The notes below the pieces were generated by a model. That model saw only the letters and a program-made list of their open reading frames with translations. It was not told where the DNA came from and did not search any database. Shown one piece after another: positions 55,821 to 64,000 of a stretch of 64,000 nucleotides of DNA. Within the stretch, counting starts at the first letter, position 1, and every line of letters starts with the position of its first letter. A program made the position numbers and the translations under genes. The stretch is from a bacterium SCSIO 12696 (GTDB taxonomy: Bacteria > Pseudomonadota > Gammaproteobacteria > Pseudomonadales > Porticoccaceae), in assembly GCA_024397955.1 (NCBI GenBank), contig CP073744.1:2429001-2493000 (forward strand), written 5' to 3'.

Positions 55821-56174
55821 GGGGGCGTTTTGGATTCGACGCCGGTGACAAAACCCAAGGTGCATGTCGTGATGACGACCAATCACGTAAATCCAAAGTC
55901 GTATTTTATTAGTTGCCAACGACGACAACTACGCTCTGGCGGCATAAGCCCGCTAGCAGAAGCCACTGGATGCCAGTAAACGGGAAGCTTCTGTCAAATA
56001 GAACTGGACCGCAGTGAGGTTGGCTTAGGGCACCACTGTTAAACTTTACTAAGATCGCCGACCTCGTCCTGCCTATCGGGCTGAGTGAGGCTAAATTAAT
56101 TGATAGGGTCTAAGCATGTAGAGCCGAGGGCGGAGTGCTGACGGACGCGGGTTCAACTCCCGCCGCCTCCACCA
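55821..56174 (+). ncRNA. ssrA: tmRNA
   Basis: 354 nt. 5' GGGGGCGTTTTGGATTCGACG pairs at its first seven bases with CGCCTCC of the 3' end, giving the alanyl acceptor stem with GTTCAACTC T-loop and CCA encoded. The tag reading frame starts at 55915 (GCC AAC GAC GAC AAC TAC GCT CTG GCG GCA TAA), giving ANDDNYALAA. It rescues stalled ribosomes with SmpB. The 3' end is intact, and tmRNA genes are common integration sites for islands; the genes to its right fit that idea. Confidence 0.97.
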
Positions 56175-56207
56175 TTACTAAGTTCTGGGAAGATTCAAAG
56201 CAACGAT

Positions 56208-56234
56208 AAGCCTCTGAGAAATCAGGGGCTTTTT
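56208..56234 (+). terminator. ssrA terminator
   Basis: AGCCTCTGA / TCAGGGGCT stem with a GAAA loop and TTTTT run, 34 nt after the CCA. Confidence 0.8.
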
Positions 56235-56372
56235 CGTGAGTATTACATAAATAAAATTTGATGTGTTCGTGATCGTCATCTTAACAATTGGCTGGTAAGA
56301 CTAGTGGAGAAATAGTTGCTTACCCAGTATGCTCAGATACTTGGGATTTAGAATAATGGTAAGGATGAATAA

Positions 56373-57980
56373 ATGGCTTCTGATGATGTTCCTTTCGATG
56401 GTTTTGTCTGGGGTAGCAAACCTGATCCGGAATTGGTGATCGGGCTAGTTGGAGCTGTTGGAACAGACCTTTCACTCGTTCAAGAAGAGTTAGGTAAAGT
56501 CCTTGATACGCTCGAATATCAACACACTGAGATTCGCATGAGCGCAATTTTACGTGAGTTGGAGAAAGGGGACGAACTATCTCTACTTGAAGGAGGGTGT
56601 GAGAACAAACGAATAGATGCTTACATGGAGGCGGGAGACTCTCTTCGTAGACACACCGAAAGAGGTGACATCTTGGCCATCTTGGCAACTCAGGCCATAT
56701 TTAGTGTGCGACGTACCTTAGATAGCGAGAGCGAACGAGGAAGAGGTGGTTGCTCGACGCCGCACCCGGTTCCGAGGCAGGCGTATATTCTTAATTCACT
56801 AAAGCACCCGAATGAAATCAATACGTTAAGAAACGTGTACGGCGATTCATTTTTGGCAATATCTGTATATTCGCCCAAGTCAGTTCGAGTAGAGGCGCTT
56901 TCCCAAAAATTCGCGAGCACAAATTATTGCGGTTCTGATACGTCCCAATTTATTGGAGAGGCGGAGCGGCTTGTTCAGAAGGACGCTAAGTCTAAAGTCG
57001 AGGGGTTTGGTCAAAATGTGAGTGAGACTTTTCCATTGTCCGATGTATTTGTTCGAGAGGGCAAAAGAGATGAGTTGAAAAGACAGCTAACAAGGGCAAT
57101 TGAAACTTGGTTTCAGTATCCGTATCACACACCGAGTATAGATGAGTTTGGGTTGTTCCAGGCTCATGCAACGTCTCTCCGATCTGCCGATTTGTCACGA
57201 CAAGTTGGTGCAGTGATTGCTTCTCGCGATGGAGAGATTCTTGCAACAGGCTGTAATGAAGTCCCCAAATCGGGTGGGGGTCAATACTGGGACGGTGACG
57301 AGGGAGATGACCGAGAGTTCGTTTTAGGTAAGGACTCTTCCGTTCGGGTGAAAGAAGAAATTGTTGGTGAAATGCTACAGCGAATGTCCGAGAACGAATG
57401 GCTTGAGAAAAAAAAGGCTAAGGAAAAAGTTGGAGATTTGGTGGAAGCAATCTTATATGGAGATGAGAGCAAGGTTTTAAAGGGTACTCGCTTAGCAAGT
57501 TTGATTGAGTTTGGCCGAATTGTACATGCTGAAATGGCGGCAATATCTGATGCTGCTAGAAGAGGCGTTTCTCTCAAAGGTGCAACTCTGTATTGCACGA
57601 CATTTCCGTGCCATATGTGTGCACGCCACATAATTGCGGCTGGTATTTCGCGTGTTGTTTTTATTGAGCCTTACCCAAAAAGTATGACTAAGCAGTTATA
57701 CAGTGGCTCAGTCTTGATGGATGGGGAAAGTGGTGATTTTAAGGTTGCATTTGAGTCCTTTGTGGGTGTCGCCCCAAGGAGGTATATGGAATTTTTCTCT
57801 ATGCCGAAACGTAAGGATGATCGAGGTAAAGTAGTAGAATGGGATGGAAAAACAGCGTATCCTCGCGTCCCGGAGGATTTCGGTGTCTATATTGATTCTG
57901 AGCAGGCCTGCAGCTATTGGCTTGACAAGTCGAACATTTTGGGATTGGATGAAAGCGACAAGGAAGAAAAATCTAGATGA
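56373..57980 (+). CDS. DcdV-like anti-phage dCTP/dCMP deaminase
   Basis: 535 aa. N-terminal about 20-230 is a kinase-like domain with a degenerate P-loop (GLVGAVGTDLS at 24-34). C-terminal about 260-480 is a cytidine/deoxycytidylate deaminase domain with zinc ligands HAE at 385-387 and PCHMC at 412-416. This two-domain build is that of DcdV and related phage-triggered deaminases that drain dCTP/dCMP to block phage replication. It starts the gene set after ssrA, is visibly more A/T-rich than the flanks, and is followed 13 nt later by a 55-aa gene. It could instead be a housekeeping deaminase, but those are about 150 aa. Confidence 0.82.
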   Translation: MASDDVPFDGFVWGSKPDPELVIGLVGAVGTDLSLVQEELGKVLDTLEYQHTEIRMSAILRELEKGDELSLLEGGCENKRIDAYMEAGDSLRRHTERGDILAILATQAIFSVRRTLDSESERGRGGCSTPHPVPRQAYILNSLKHPNEINTLRNVYGDSFLAISVYSPKSVRVEALSQKFASTNYCGSDTSQFIGEAERLVQKDAKSKVEGFGQNVSETFPLSDVFVREGKRDELKRQLTRAIETWFQYPYHTPSIDEFGLFQAHATSLRSADLSRQVGAVIASRDGEILATGCNEVPKSGGGQYWDGDEGDDREFVLGKDSSVRVKEEIVGEMLQRMSENEWLEKKKAKEKVGDLVEAILYGDESKVLKGTRLASLIEFGRIVHAEMAAISDAARRGVSLKGATLYCTTFPCHMCARHIIAAGISRVVFIEPYPKSMTKQLYSGSVLMDGESGDFKVAFESFVGVAPRRYMEFFSMPKRKDDRGKVVEWDGKTAYPRVPEDFGVYIDSEQACSYWLDKSNILGLDESDKEEKSR

Positions 57981-57993
57981 GGCGGGGTGTATT

Positions 57994-58161
57994 ATGAGTC
58001 AAGACAAGGGTTGGTTGAAGGAGCAGTTGGAGTACACTCGGAGTCAGACGGAGAGCTGGCCGCAGTGGAAAAAAGAGACCATTTACTCTTCTAGCGACAA
58101 CCGAAGGTCACAAGATAGCGCATCTGAACGGAGCAGTGAGTATAGGCGTACCCGCAGATGA
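57994..58161 (+). CDS. Small WPQWK protein, companion of the deaminase
   Basis: 55 aa, GGCGGGG upstream of ATG 57994. MSQDKGWLKEQLEYTRSQTE is an amphipathic helix, followed by SWPQWKKE; the rest is Ser/Arg-rich and disordered. Small proteins with an L-x(n)-WPxWK pattern recur beside other genes in bacterial islands, but I cannot name a family. Starts 13 nt after the deaminase stop, so translated on the same mRNA. A strong terminator follows directly. Confidence 0.65.
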   Translation: MSQDKGWLKEQLEYTRSQTESWPQWKKETIYSSSDNRRSQDSASERSSEYRRTRR

Positions 58162-58164
58162 CAA

Positions 58165-58192
58165 AATGGGAGCAAATGCTCCCATTTTTTTT
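58165..58192 (+). terminator. Terminator of the deaminase operon
   Basis: AATGGGAGCA / TGCTCCCATT stem with AA loop and eight T, immediately after the 55-aa gene stop. Confidence 0.9.
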
Positions 58193-58541
58193 GCCTGGAA
58201 TATATTACTGAAGTACTCGCGTGATCGGCTGTGTAATGTCATAGCGTATGAGACGCATTATTAAGTCCGGATAGTAACCGTCAGGAAAATCTAAATTGTT
58301 CGCTACTTGTAGTGGACTGGGCAAAGCTGCCATTAGGGTTAGTTTCAATAAAATCAATATATTATGGGTATTTAAGACATGAGTTTTATGCACGCTGCTT
58401 GGCTTTTGTATCTTAATCTCATGATCTAAGGTATTCCCCCTGAGAGCCATTGACCCTATCTAAGCGATAAGCCAATCTATGTGCTGATCATGGAAGGGTA
58501 CTGGGAATGTACATAAAACAATCAAAAGATATTGCGGGCTG
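58193..58541. other. Intergenic region before the nuclease-helicase gene
   Basis: About 350 nt. A minus-strand 81-codon frame (58205-58450) is open but its sequence has no family-like motif and only a weak ribosome site, so I do not call it. A/T-rich. No clear LexA, Pho or palindromic operator was found. It must hold the promoter of the next operon. Confidence 0.5.
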
Positions 58542-60944
58542 ATGATTGTCTACTTTGCCACCAAGCGTGAGTTTGTCGAAGATACGGTCAGCAACACTAT
58601 TCATGAGAAGATAGTCGCCGAAGTAACGCGGCGTGGTATCAGCGGTGGCAGCGAGAGTGAAATCTCCTCGTGGCGCAACTCCATGCAATTCATGCTCAAT
58701 GTTGTAAATGATAGTGAGCTGCCAGATGATGCCGGCGTCTCTATTGAATATGTCATTCCCCTTACCAGCAGACGAGTCGACTTTATCCTGACTGGCAAAG
58801 ACCAATATAGGCAGGATACTGCAGTCATTATCGAGCTCAAGCAGTGGAGTTCGGTAGCCGTTACCAATAAAGATGGCGTGGTCAACACCTTATTGGGTGG
58901 TGGTTTGCAGGATACCAGCCACCCCTCGTATCAGGCCTGGACCTATGCAGCACTGATTGAAGACTATAACGTGACTGTTCGTGAAGAGGCGATTGCCCTC
59001 AAACCCTGTGCATACCTGCATAACCTAGATTCAGATGCTGCAATCAACGACCCCTTTTATCAAGCCCACACCAACAAGGCGCCGGTCTTTATCTCCAAAG
59101 ATGCCCTCAAACTCAATGCCTTTTTGAAAAAGTACGTTCGATATGGCGATACCGATGACATCATGTATCGAATTGAACACGGCAAGATCAAACCCTCTAA
59201 AAGTTTGGCGGATAGTCTGGCGTCGATGCTCAAGGGTAATACCGAATTCTTGATGATCGATGACCAAAAGCTGGTATATGAAACAGCGCTGGATCTAGCC
59301 TGCAATGCGAGTACTAATAGTAAACAAGTGCTGATCGTCGAGGGTGGTCCGGGCACGGGTAAATCCGTAGTTGCTATTAACCTGCTGGTTGAACTCACCA
59401 AGAGACAACTGGTGGCGCAATATGTGTCCAAGAATGCCGCCCCTCGAGCTGTTTACAGCGCACACCTCAAGGGCACTGAGAAGAAAAGCCGAATAGACAA
59501 CCTGTTTAAAGGCTCTGCCTCGTATACCGGTGTTGAGCCCAGCTACTTTGATGCGCTGATCGTCGATGAATCACACCGCTTGATTGAAAAGAACCGCTAC
59601 AACAAGTTCAGTGAAAACCAGGTCAAAGAGTTGATCCATGCTGCCAAGCTAACCATTTTCTTTATTGATGAAGACCAAACAGTGACTTGGAGTGATATTG
59701 GCAGCAAGGCCGAGGTTCACAAATGGGCCGAAAACTTGGGAGCTAACGTTCAAGAGCTAAAGCTTGAATCCCAATTTCGCTGCAACGGCTCGGATGGTTA
59801 CCTGGCCTGGGTGGATGATGCCTTGCAAGTGAGACATACGGCTAACACCTCACTTGAGGGAATCGACTACGACTTTAGGGTTTTTGACGATCCCAACGAG
59901 ATGCGACAAGCCATTAGGGAAAAGAACCTACTGGCCAACAAGGCAAGAATGGTGGCGGGTTACTGTTGGGATTGGATCAGTGATCCGAACAAGAAAGGCG
60001 GCGATGTCGCCGCGATGGATATTGTGATCCCGGAGCACAGCTTCGAGGCCCAGTGGAACCTCAACAAAGACGGTTTTACCTGGATCATCGCCGGTAACTC
60101 CGTCAACGAAGTGGGTTGTATTCATACCTGCCAAGGGCTGGAGCTGGATTATGTGGGAGTGATTCTCGGCCCGGATTTAGTCGTGCGTAATGGTGAGGTA
60201 GTTACCGAGGCCACTAATCGTTCGAAAATGGATTCCTCAATTAAAGGTTATAAAAAGCTATTTAAAGAGCAGCCGGACGCTGCCAGAGAAAAAGCTGATC
60301 GCATTATCAAGAACACCTATCGGACGCTGATGACTCGGGGGCAGAAAGGTTGCTATTTGTATTCGACAGATCCTGAAACCAATGAATATTTTAAAGCTGC
60401 TGTGCATCAGATGGCTGTAGAACAGCAGCAAACCAGCCAATCCAAATACCTTGATATGCCCCTAAAGTTGGTCGACACAGACCAAGTAATCCCATACGAA
60501 AACGCCGTGCCAATCTTCGACCTGAAAGCGGCGGCGGGTGAATTCAGCGAAGCTCAGTTGGTGGATGGCTGTGACTGGGTTGAGTTACCTGAGCCCTTTG
60601 CTCACAAACCCGGATACTTTGTGGTGCAGGTGGTTGGCGAGTCCATGAATAAACGGATTCCCAATGGCTCCTGGTGCTTGTTCAAGACTGATTCTGGTGG
60701 TAGCCGCCAAGGCAAAATAGTACTGGTACAGCACAGCAATATCCAGTGCCCCGAATTGGGCGGGCAATACACGGTGAAGAGTTATCACAGCGAGAAGGTG
60801 GTCAGTGATGATGACACCTGGGGGCATCAGAAGATTGTATTGAGGCCACTGACGACTGTGAATGGGTTTGTGGATATAGAGTTGATAGGGGATGAGATTG
60901 GTAGCTTGGTGGTAGTTGGTGAGTATGTGGCGGTAGTGGGGTGA
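58542..60944 (+). CDS. PD-(D/E)XK-like nuclease / DUF2075 helicase / S24 peptidase fusion
   Basis: 800 aa. Residues about 60-105 show an endonuclease-like core with Asp80 and the E-L-K at 98-100 (PD-(D/E)XK type). About 260-610 is a DUF2075 P-loop helicase: Walker A GGPGTGKS 268-275, Walker B ALIVDESH 338-345, and QGLELDYVGV near 531. The last 150 residues are an S24 (LexA/UmuD) peptidase: AAG at 664-666 as cleavage site, GESM with Ser701, and TVK with Lys746. In LexA/UmuD such domains self-cleave on RecA filaments. So damage or phage attack may release the helicase-nuclease. First gene of a three-gene same-strand set, next gene 49 nt away. Confidence 0.82.
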   Translation: MIVYFATKREFVEDTVSNTIHEKIVAEVTRRGISGGSESEISSWRNSMQFMLNVVNDSELPDDAGVSIEYVIPLTSRRVDFILTGKDQYRQDTAVIIELKQWSSVAVTNKDGVVNTLLGGGLQDTSHPSYQAWTYAALIEDYNVTVREEAIALKPCAYLHNLDSDAAINDPFYQAHTNKAPVFISKDALKLNAFLKKYVRYGDTDDIMYRIEHGKIKPSKSLADSLASMLKGNTEFLMIDDQKLVYETALDLACNASTNSKQVLIVEGGPGTGKSVVAINLLVELTKRQLVAQYVSKNAAPRAVYSAHLKGTEKKSRIDNLFKGSASYTGVEPSYFDALIVDESHRLIEKNRYNKFSENQVKELIHAAKLTIFFIDEDQTVTWSDIGSKAEVHKWAENLGANVQELKLESQFRCNGSDGYLAWVDDALQVRHTANTSLEGIDYDFRVFDDPNEMRQAIREKNLLANKARMVAGYCWDWISDPNKKGGDVAAMDIVIPEHSFEAQWNLNKDGFTWIIAGNSVNEVGCIHTCQGLELDYVGVILGPDLVVRNGEVVTEATNRSKMDSSIKGYKKLFKEQPDAAREKADRIIKNTYRTLMTRGQKGCYLYSTDPETNEYFKAAVHQMAVEQQQTSQSKYLDMPLKLVDTDQVIPYENAVPIFDLKAAAGEFSEAQLVDGCDWVELPEPFAHKPGYFVVQVVGESMNKRIPNGSWCLFKTDSGGSRQGKIVLVQHSNIQCPELGGQYTVKSYHSEKVVSDDDTWGHQKIVLRPLTTVNGFVDIELIGDEIGSLVVVGEYVAVVG

Positions 60945-60993
60945 TCTACATTCGAAGAACACTTCTTAAAAATCACAATAGAGAAGGCTTCTG

Positions 60994-61989
60994 ATGAGGT
61001 ACTGGTGGGTTAACCAGAATCAAACTTATAAGCACGAGTTGGCTGGTGGCTATCTGTGGTCTCCCAAAGTCAGTGCGAATGGAAGACGAAATCCATTCTA
61101 TGAGTTTATGCGTGAGGTCGCTCCAGGGGATCTGATTTTCTGTTTTGCAGGGACCTATATTCAGTCCATTGGTGTTGCCCAGAGTGTCGCGGTTGGTATG
61201 CCAAAGCCAACTGAATTTGGTTCTACTGGCAGCTATTGGGGAGATGTTGGCTGGAGGATTGATGTTAAATACCATCAACTTGACCACAAGATCCGCCCGG
61301 CAGACTACATAAATGTTCTTGAGTCATGCCTACCAGAGAGGTACTCGCCATTGCAGAGGACAGGGCGCGGGAATCAAGGTGTTTATTTGACAACAGTCAA
61401 CCCTATGCTAGCCACAAAGCTAATTGACCTTATCGGTGAAGAGGCAAAGCTGCTTTCTAGCTATCTGGGTGGTGTTAAGGAAACAAAACTCACCGAAGAC
61501 TCTGCAAGCAAGCTGGATAGTTTGACTCTTTGGGAAAACTCACTTGTCCAGAGCCTAATGCTTGATGATTCATTAGAGCAAACAGAGCGTGAAGCCCTGG
61601 TGGTTGCTCGTAGGGGGCAAGGAGAGTTTAAAAGTAGAGTCAGGAGAATTGAGAGCAAATGTCGATTGACTCATGTTGATCGAATAGAGCACTTGCGTGC
61701 TAGCCATATCAAGCCCTGGAGATATTGTGGTAATAGTGAAGAACGTTTGAGTGGCTGTAACGGCTTGCTGCTGACTCCTACTATTGATCATCTATTCGAT
61801 CGTGGGTTTATTTCGTTTGAAAATTCAGGGGAGCTACTCTTGTCACCGGTCGCGGACCTTTTGTCTTTGGAGAGAATGGGAGTGGAAACTAAAAGGCGCG
61901 TGAATGTTGGCGGGTTCTCAGAAGAGCAGGTTAAATATCTGGAATATCATAGGGGTAATGTGTTTTTGCAGGCACGGATAAAGCTCTGA
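60994..61989 (+). CDS. EVE-like / HNH endonuclease, modified-DNA restriction type
   Basis: 331 aa. The N-terminal about 1-95 (MRYWWVNQNQTYKHELAGGY, PGDLIFCFAGTYIQSIGVA) resembles EVE/PUA-like modified-base readers. The C-terminal about 215-300 is an HNH nuclease: RASHIKPWR with His238, NGLLLTPTIDHLFDRGF with Asn256 and His266. Such two-part proteins are type IV-like restriction enzymes that cut DNA with modified cytosines. It lies in the same strand set as the DUF2075-S24 fusion and the next nuclease. Confidence 0.78.
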   Translation: MRYWWVNQNQTYKHELAGGYLWSPKVSANGRRNPFYEFMREVAPGDLIFCFAGTYIQSIGVAQSVAVGMPKPTEFGSTGSYWGDVGWRIDVKYHQLDHKIRPADYINVLESCLPERYSPLQRTGRGNQGVYLTTVNPMLATKLIDLIGEEAKLLSSYLGGVKETKLTEDSASKLDSLTLWENSLVQSLMLDDSLEQTEREALVVARRGQGEFKSRVRRIESKCRLTHVDRIEHLRASHIKPWRYCGNSEERLSGCNGLLLTPTIDHLFDRGFISFENSGELLLSPVADLLSLERMGVETKRRVNVGGFSEEQVKYLEYHRGNVFLQARIKL

Positions 61990-62069
61990 TTTAGAGCGCG
62001 ATTATGTTTGATCTGACCCTTTCTTTTACCCTAGATGCTGAATTGCTTGAAGCCTAGGTGTTTTGACTA

Positions 62070-63197
62070 ATGGATTTCGAGGCGAGGCTGGCATATGCCC
62101 AAGAGACAGGCGACATTTGGTCTAGTCAGTGGTGGTTGAAACCAACCTGGCGCAATCAGATTGCTTTGAGTGATGACGAGTTGGAGTCGAGATTCTCGCG
62201 TTTGGCAGATACCTTCAATTCAGATTGGGTTCAGTCGCTGGGTGGTGAAATTTTCTCTCACCCGATAGCTCGGAGCCAAATTGCTCAGTTTGGTATGCCT
62301 GATATATCAAACTTACTGAGGGTCTCGGGCTATTTGTCAGATTTGTCATCCTTGGTGGGTTTTGGCCGCGTACTGCGTGATTATAAAACTGTCCAACACA
62401 GCCACAGCTCGGAGCTTGAGCTATTCATGGCGAACTGCCTGCAGAAGATTGGGTGTGAGGTTAGCTTTATTGTCCCTAAGCCAAATGGAGGGAAACGGCC
62501 TGATATTTCAGCTAGGTTTAATGACTGTGGTTTTGTGGTCGAATGTAAAAGGCTGGCAAGGGGGCCGGGGGAGCCTTGGATTGAAAATTATCAGCGTGTG
62601 TTCTCCCAGATTCTCTCTGATGCTACACCCGATGGAATAACGCTAAATTTCCAACGAGACTTAGAGCCGCTAGATATTCATGACTATGGTTACCCCTATC
62701 AATTGACACCCTATCAGTTGGCTGCACAGATGGATGCTTACCCTATAGTTGCCAAGATAAAAGAATCGCTGAAATTTGGTCGAACTTCAGCGTATTTCGA
62801 GGTTGCAGGAAGAGGCAAGTGCCAACTGTTCTCAGATAACGATAGCTTTAAGGATAGGATTGAGATTCCGGAATTCTCGGAAAACTTCTATATTAAACGG
62901 CTATTTCTAAATGGTATTTTTAAAGCGAATGATCAGATATCCGAATATGGCCATTCTGGCATAGTTGCAGTGTTTCAAGAGTATCCAGCAGACTTAAATG
63001 CTGTTAAACGAGAATTGCAAAAATTGTTTTCCAAGGAGGCTCGTTTCAAGCTCTTAATGGGAGTGCTTGTGTTCCCTGCACAAAATATTTTGAAGTATAT
63101 TCAACCTTATTGGATTCAGAACCAACATGCTGACGTTTGCGCCAAAGAGGTAGGGCTGGTGGAAAGGTTAGAGCCATTACTTAGGCCGCTTACTTAG
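62070..63197 (+). CDS. PD-(D/E)XK-like nuclease, unknown family
   Basis: 375 aa, no recognised family. Around residues 115-160 the sequence runs ELELFMANCLQKIG, RPDISARFNDCGFVVECKRL, with Glu115/Glu117, Asp145 and Glu158-Cys-Lys160, the PD-(D/E)XK nuclease core. The C-terminal half (about 210-375) is unrecognised. The gene is 80 nt after the HNH gene on the same strand. It is not a typical type II restriction protein because no methylase is present. Confidence 0.7.
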   Translation: MDFEARLAYAQETGDIWSSQWWLKPTWRNQIALSDDELESRFSRLADTFNSDWVQSLGGEIFSHPIARSQIAQFGMPDISNLLRVSGYLSDLSSLVGFGRVLRDYKTVQHSHSSELELFMANCLQKIGCEVSFIVPKPNGGKRPDISARFNDCGFVVECKRLARGPGEPWIENYQRVFSQILSDATPDGITLNFQRDLEPLDIHDYGYPYQLTPYQLAAQMDAYPIVAKIKESLKFGRTSAYFEVAGRGKCQLFSDNDSFKDRIEIPEFSENFYIKRLFLNGIFKANDQISEYGHSGIVAVFQEYPADLNAVKRELQKLFSKEARFKLLMGVLVFPAQNILKYIQPYWIQNQHADVCAKEVGLVERLEPLLRPLT

Positions 63198-63288
63198 ATG
63201 TATGCGAATCTTGCTTGGTTACACTCTCTGTCGTGCGTTTATTTGCCCAAAGATCAATTGAATTCTCAAGAGCTTGAGCCAGCGGTCT

Positions 63289-64000
63289 TTAGTCAGACTC
63301 ATCCTCCTTAACCTTCCTCAACCGATCCCGAAACTTCCTTTTCGCCAATTCCTGCATATCCTCAACCGGATCACTCTCATCAACAATCTCACGGCCAAGC
63401 AGGGTTTCAATGGCATCTTCCAGTGTCACTACACCTGACGTTTGACCGAATTCATCTTCTGCCAGTGCAAGATGGATTTTGCGTTTAATACACATATCCA
63501 GCATTTTGTAGACGGGCAGTTTTTCGGAAACACGGGTGATATTTTTTGCCAGTTCTCTAATGGCTTTGTCGCCGTCGCCACTGCGTTCCGCTTCAAATAG
63601 GTCTGTACGAAATACACAGCCGGTCACTTCATCGGTGGTCTTGCCATAGGTGGGGATGCGAGAGAACTGGCGGCTTTTGGGGTTGTCCAGTGCTTCGGTG
63701 ACGGTCAAAGATTCTTGCAGCATGTGCACAACGCTTCGCGGCGTCAGAATATCTTCCACGTTCACGTCTCTCATGCTCAAGAGGTTGGACAAGTATTGGT
63801 TTTCCTGGGTAAACAAGGTGCCGTCTTTATGGCTGATTGAGGCCAATGCAATAATTTCATCTCGGGTGATTTCAGCGCCTTTGTTTTTGCTGAACAGGTG
63901 GGTGATGCGCGTCGACAGCCACACCAGTGGATAGACAATTTTTACCAGCCAGGAGATGGTATAGGCAGACGGCACCGACAGTGGCCGCCAGAAGGTTGCC
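63289..64000 (-). CDS. CNNM/CorC-type membrane protein, C-terminal part (partial)
   Basis: The frame runs past the window edge; only the last 237 residues or so are seen. It begins with the end of the transmembrane CNNM domain (ISWLVKIVYPLVWLSTRITHLF), then a CBS pair (RDVNVEDILTPRSVVHML, GQTSGVVTLEDAIETLLGREI). Its end is polar and charged (KRKFRDRLRKVKEDESD). CNNM proteins export Mg2+ or Co2+. It marks the right-hand return to ordinary chromosomal genes after the nuclease set. Confidence 0.88.
   Translation of the reverse strand, partial: ATFWRPLSVPSAYTISWLVKIVYPLVWLSTRITHLFSKNKGAEITRDEIIALASISHKDGTLFTQENQYLSNLLSMRDVNVEDILTPRSVVHMLQESLTVTEALDNPKSRQFSRIPTYGKTTDEVTGCVFRTDLFEAERSGDGDKAIRELAKNITRVSEKLPVYKMLDMCIKRKIHLALAEDEFGQTSGVVTLEDAIETLLGREIVDESDPVEDMQELAKRKFRDRLRKVKEDESD

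Noticed and set aside
58205..58450. 81-aa minus-strand frame before the nuclease-helicase gene
   Set aside because: Weak start context, no motif, lies opposite the promoter region of the next operon. Kept as an unproved possibility only.
58400..58541. LexA box upstream of the S24-fused gene
   Set aside because: I looked for CTGT-N8-ACAG because SOS control would fit. TACTGGGAATGTACAT does not fit, so no site is claimed.
56175..63290. Second copy of the ssrA 3' end (attR) or an integrase gene
   Set aside because: Not found by eye in the window, so the island is argued from position and content only.
1..64000. CRISPR arrays and insertion sequences
   Set aside because: No regularly spaced direct repeats and no transposase-like protein were seen.

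Overview
The window looks like the chromosome of a marine-type gammaproteobacterium, perhaps near the Cellvibrionales/Pseudomonadales. The signs are the lnt-ybeX-ybeY-ybeZ block, FabA, MiaB, HslVU, TesA-YbbA-YbbP, a DUF1820 protein, a tmRNA tag ending YALAA, and genes of fairly high GC with many GTG/TTG starts. The genus cannot be fixed by eye.

Layout. 1-2 kb: tail of an RND efflux pump, a two-helix K+ channel, a polysaccharide deacetylase and a CbiX-like chelatase. 2-10 kb: lnt, ybeX, ybeY and ybeZ. A divergent AsnC-type regulator and PLP lyase pair separates them from miaB. 10-16 kb: creD and small conserved proteins, including a RhuM-Fic fusion with a ruined Fic motif. 15.3-21.4 kb: proline use (Lrp-type regulator, Xaa-Pro dipeptidase, PutA). 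21.4-27.7 kb: DUF971 protein, hslU, hslV, tesA, ybbA, ybbP, with several REP-like repeats. 27.8-41 kb: exported proteins (Pro-rich lipoprotein, Pho-box phytase-like lipoprotein, beta-barrel, nuclease, 5'-nucleotidase-like lipoprotein) around rpmE, priA, a SPOR protein and a TRIC channel. 40.5-44.7 kb: LysR regulator divergent from a DUF1348/GST/flavo-iron-sulfur operon. 44.7-55.5 kb: fabA, tRNA-Phe, yggX, mutY, asmA, a Zur-box zinc receptor locus, an SOS-box gene related to radical SAM repair proteins, a universal stress protein and an AbgT transporter.

55.8-63.2 kb is the most interesting part. An intact ssrA (tmRNA) gene, a classic integration site, is followed by genes that look like an anti-phage island: a DcdV-like dCTP/dCMP deaminase with a 55-aa companion, then three same-strand genes. 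The first of these fuses a PD-(D/E)XK-like nuclease, a DUF2075 helicase and a LexA/UmuD-type S24 self-cleaving peptidase. The second is an EVE-like/HNH endonuclease and the third a PD-(D/E)XK nuclease. My inference is a multi-nuclease defence module wired to the RecA/SOS signal through self-cleavage. The window ends inside a CNNM/CorC-type gene.

All calls come from reading the sequence and recalling family motifs. No searches were run.
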